Shown here: one piece after another, positions 14,567 through 16,400 of the stretch
Numbering within the stretch: the stretch's first letter is position 1
How the letters are laid out: each line of letters begins with the position of its first letter
DNA from: Pleurotus ostreatus/Saccharomyces cerevisiae fusant
Lineage: Eukaryota > Opisthokonta
DNA: 16,400 bases
Assembly (NCBI GenBank): GCA_024196135.1
Contig: JAMQCK010000760.1
Coordinates: 1 to 16,400, forward strand
Reading direction: 5' to 3'
The notes under the pieces: generated by a model
Told to the model about the DNA's origin: nothing
Database searches by the model: none
What the model saw: the letters and a program-made list of their open reading frames with translations, nothing else
Program-made: the position numbers and the translations under genes

Positions 14567-16327
14567 ATGTCCGACATAACGGCTGACCCACACACTGCCT
14601 GCATGCAAACGGTCCTGCGAGGACTTGTGGAAGATGCACGAGCGGTTCAACAGAAGCTCATTGACTTCAACTCGTCCTCACATATAGATATCCCCGCCAT
14701 CCACCCTACCATAGAATCGGCAAACCAAGTGTTTAACCGTTACAACGCCGAATTGGGCGCCCTGACAGGCATAATCGACATGCTCCAGCGCAAACGGGAA
14801 GAGCTCGCGCGCCATTACGCGGACACGATATGGCTCTGCAGTCCCCTGCGGCGTCTTGTTCCGGACGTCTTGCGCGAGATATTCACCTACGTTCGCGACA
14901 CGCAGGAGTACTCCCTCGAGGACCACCGCTCCTCCGCCATCCGCCTCGCGCACGTTTGCAGCCATTGGCGCGCCGTTGCTTTCTCGCAGCCCTCCCTTTG
15001 GTCTTCCATTAAACTCGAACACGCAGGTATTTACGAGGCCAAGTCCGATAGTATCAAGGCGGCCATCCGATTCCATCTCGCCAGGTCGGGTGATGCGCCG
15101 CTGACCATCGCTATCGTGGGCCACGCATACGAGGGCTTGAAGATCCTCAAGAGCGTTTCCCACCGCTGGCGGCGGTGCGTGACTAACTCGACCTACTCGC
15201 TTGGCCCGAAGCCTCTGCGATACCATTCCTTGGAATACCTCGTGGTCCAGGAGGACGAAGGCACGGTCAACTTCATCGACACGCCGAGCCTGCGATCGTA
15301 CGTCGGACCGATAGAGGGCGCATTCCTCCCGTGGCACCAGCTCACAAGCGTATCCGTCATCCGCGGCCTCGTCACCGTCAACAAGGTCATCGAGGTACTC
15401 CGTGCCTGCGTGCGGCTCGAGTCCTGCCAGGTCGCCTACCCGCAAGACGTTCTACAGCCCATCCCCTCCACCGTGGTCGCGTGCGCTCACCTCCGCCACC
15501 TCCGCCTCGTATGCCGCCCCGACGGTCTCGGCAACGTATTGGAGACGCTCTTTTCCTCGATCACCGCCCCAGGGCTCGCCTTGCTCGACATCGGCGTGCC
15601 CGCCAAGGTCGCGAACTTCGTCTGGACGCGCAGCCTCACCCTCGCGCTGACGCGCTTCCTCGAGGCGAGCGAGACGCTGTGCGCCCTCGCGCTCCGGAAC
15701 GTACCCATCGGGCCGGACATGCGCGCCGTGCTCGCCAGCGCGCCCAGCGTCGAGGAACTCGTGTGGTGGGCGCGGGAACAGAATGCAGACAAGTCGGAGC
15801 TGCGCTATCTGTGCGATGCGCTCTCATCTCTTGGCTCGGACTCCGCTGAGGGGGCTATGGCGCCCATCCTGCCTCGCTTGACACGCCTCGAGATCAGCGG
15901 CGGGATGAGTAGCAGCTGGCGTATGGCCGAAAACAAGGACCATGACCGGCTCGTGGATATCATCCGCGCACGCGCTACTGCTGGTGGGACCCAGGCTTTC
16001 AGCCAAGGGACAGGCGTGTCCGGCGAACGGACACAGAGCGGCGGGACACATCCTCCCACCAGAGGAACCCTCCGCCACGTACTCTTGGAATACAACCGCT
16101 GGGAGCTCAGCTACGAAGCACACATGGAGCTTCAGGGCCTACTGGAGACCTTCGTGGCTCAAAGTGTAATGGCGAGGAAGCGAACCTTCTTTGAGTACGA
16201 CGACCCGGACTACGATATCGATACAGAGCCGCCATCCGATGACGAGTCGTCGTTTGACAGTCTTGATGGTGATGCCGCGGATTCTGATGAGGTGGGGGAT
16301 GGTGATGAGGACGAGGACATGGACTAA
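14567..16327 (+). CDS. F-box protein with N-terminal coiled coil, LRR-like region and acidic tail
   Basis: A single open frame of 586 residues, ATG 14567 to TAA 16325-16327. Residues about 55-85 (YNAELGALTGIIDMLQRKREEL) form a probable coiled coil, common just before the F-box in Agaricomycete F-box proteins. The F-box is at about 92-150: SPLRRLVPDVLREIFTYV, then IRLAHVCSHWRAVA and SLWSSI, with the LxPDVLxEIF and CxxWR signature intact. The remainder is leucine-rich and repeat-like, sharing SLRSY(V/H)GPI, LPWxQLT, SAPSVE(E/R)L and LPRLTRLEISGG with the 2086-3741 protein. The final 40 residues are very acidic (Asp/Glu/Ser). Expected role is an SCF ubiquitin-ligase substrate adaptor through Skp1 binding; substrate unknown. 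It is more diverged from the other two copies here than they are from each other, especially at the C-terminus. Confidence 0.85.
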   Translation: MSDITADPHTACMQTVLRGLVEDARAVQQKLIDFNSSSHIDIPAIHPTIESANQVFNRYNAELGALTGIIDMLQRKREELARHYADTIWLCSPLRRLVPDVLREIFTYVRDTQEYSLEDHRSSAIRLAHVCSHWRAVAFSQPSLWSSIKLEHAGIYEAKSDSIKAAIRFHLARSGDAPLTIAIVGHAYEGLKILKSVSHRWRRCVTNSTYSLGPKPLRYHSLEYLVVQEDEGTVNFIDTPSLRSYVGPIEGAFLPWHQLTSVSVIRGLVTVNKVIEVLRACVRLESCQVAYPQDVLQPIPSTVVACAHLRHLRLVCRPDGLGNVLETLFSSITAPGLALLDIGVPAKVANFVWTRSLTLALTRFLEASETLCALALRNVPIGPDMRAVLASAPSVEELVWWAREQNADKSELRYLCDALSSLGSDSAEGAMAPILPRLTRLEISGGMSSSWRMAENKDHDRLVDIIRARATAGGTQAFSQGTGVSGERTQSGGTHPPTRGTLRHVLLEYNRWELSYEAHMELQGLLETFVAQSVMARKRTFFEYDDPDYDIDTEPPSDDESSFDSLDGDAADSDEVGDGDEDEDMD

Positions 16328-16400
16328 TTTTTGCGGCATCGCGCCCGCTACTGACTGTCATTCGATCATACCTTACGACTCCCAGCTCGATTAATCAACT

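Noticed and set aside
14678..15445. 255-codon minus-strand frame
   Set aside because: Entirely antisense to the F-box gene at 14567, which has a recognisable F-box and paralogues; the minus frame has none.
15331..15849. 172-codon plus-strand frame, Arg/Pro-rich
   Set aside because: Shifted frame inside the F-box gene with shadow-type composition.
1..16400. CRISPR array, rRNA, tRNA, transposon ends
   Set aside because: Looked for evenly spaced direct repeats, cloverleaf-like segments and long terminal repeats; the only tandem array is the intronic 16-bp minisatellite, which has no spacers.

Overview
The window looks like nuclear DNA of a filamentous basidiomycete, probably an Agaricomycete. 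Most multi-exon genes are split by many GT-AG introns of about 46-80 nt. Several genes encode F-box proteins of the kind expanded in mushroom-forming fungi. One gene is a clear peroxisomal acyl-CoA oxidase. I saw no bacterial operon structure, transposase, CRISPR array, rRNA or tRNA. I cannot name the species.

Layout, left to right. (1) 3-653, plus strand: the C-terminal part of an F-box/leucine-rich-repeat-like protein whose start lies outside the window. (2) 1101-1909, plus: a small, probably all-helical protein of unknown function. (3) 2086-3741, minus: a complete F-box protein, with degraded or alternative coding sequence just upstream (3820-4245). (4) 4874-6713, plus: a ten-exon gene of unknown function with a disordered N-terminal part and a helical C-terminal part. 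(5) 7150-8034, plus: a three-exon paralogue of gene 2. (6) 8630-10756, minus: a single-pass membrane protein with a Ser/Thr-rich outer part and a long cytoplasmic tail with RRDS-type repeats. (7) 11099-14109, minus: a thirteen-exon acyl-CoA oxidase with a C-terminal AKL peroxisomal signal and a minisatellite in one intron. (8) 14567-16327, plus: a third F-box protein, divergently transcribed from the oxidase.

The right part (genes 6-7) looks like ordinary conserved fungal gene content. The left part (1-8034) looks like a lineage-specific accessory block in which F-box genes alternate with members of an unrecognised helical protein family. Genes 2 and 5 of the list are clear paralogues: aligned without gaps at the N-terminus, with YPP and ERFSV motifs at nearly the same residue numbers and the same first intron position and phase. 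The ten-exon gene 4 may be a longer, distant relative. This pairing is the most interesting thing in the window, but a functional link between the F-box proteins and the helical proteins is only inferred from proximity.
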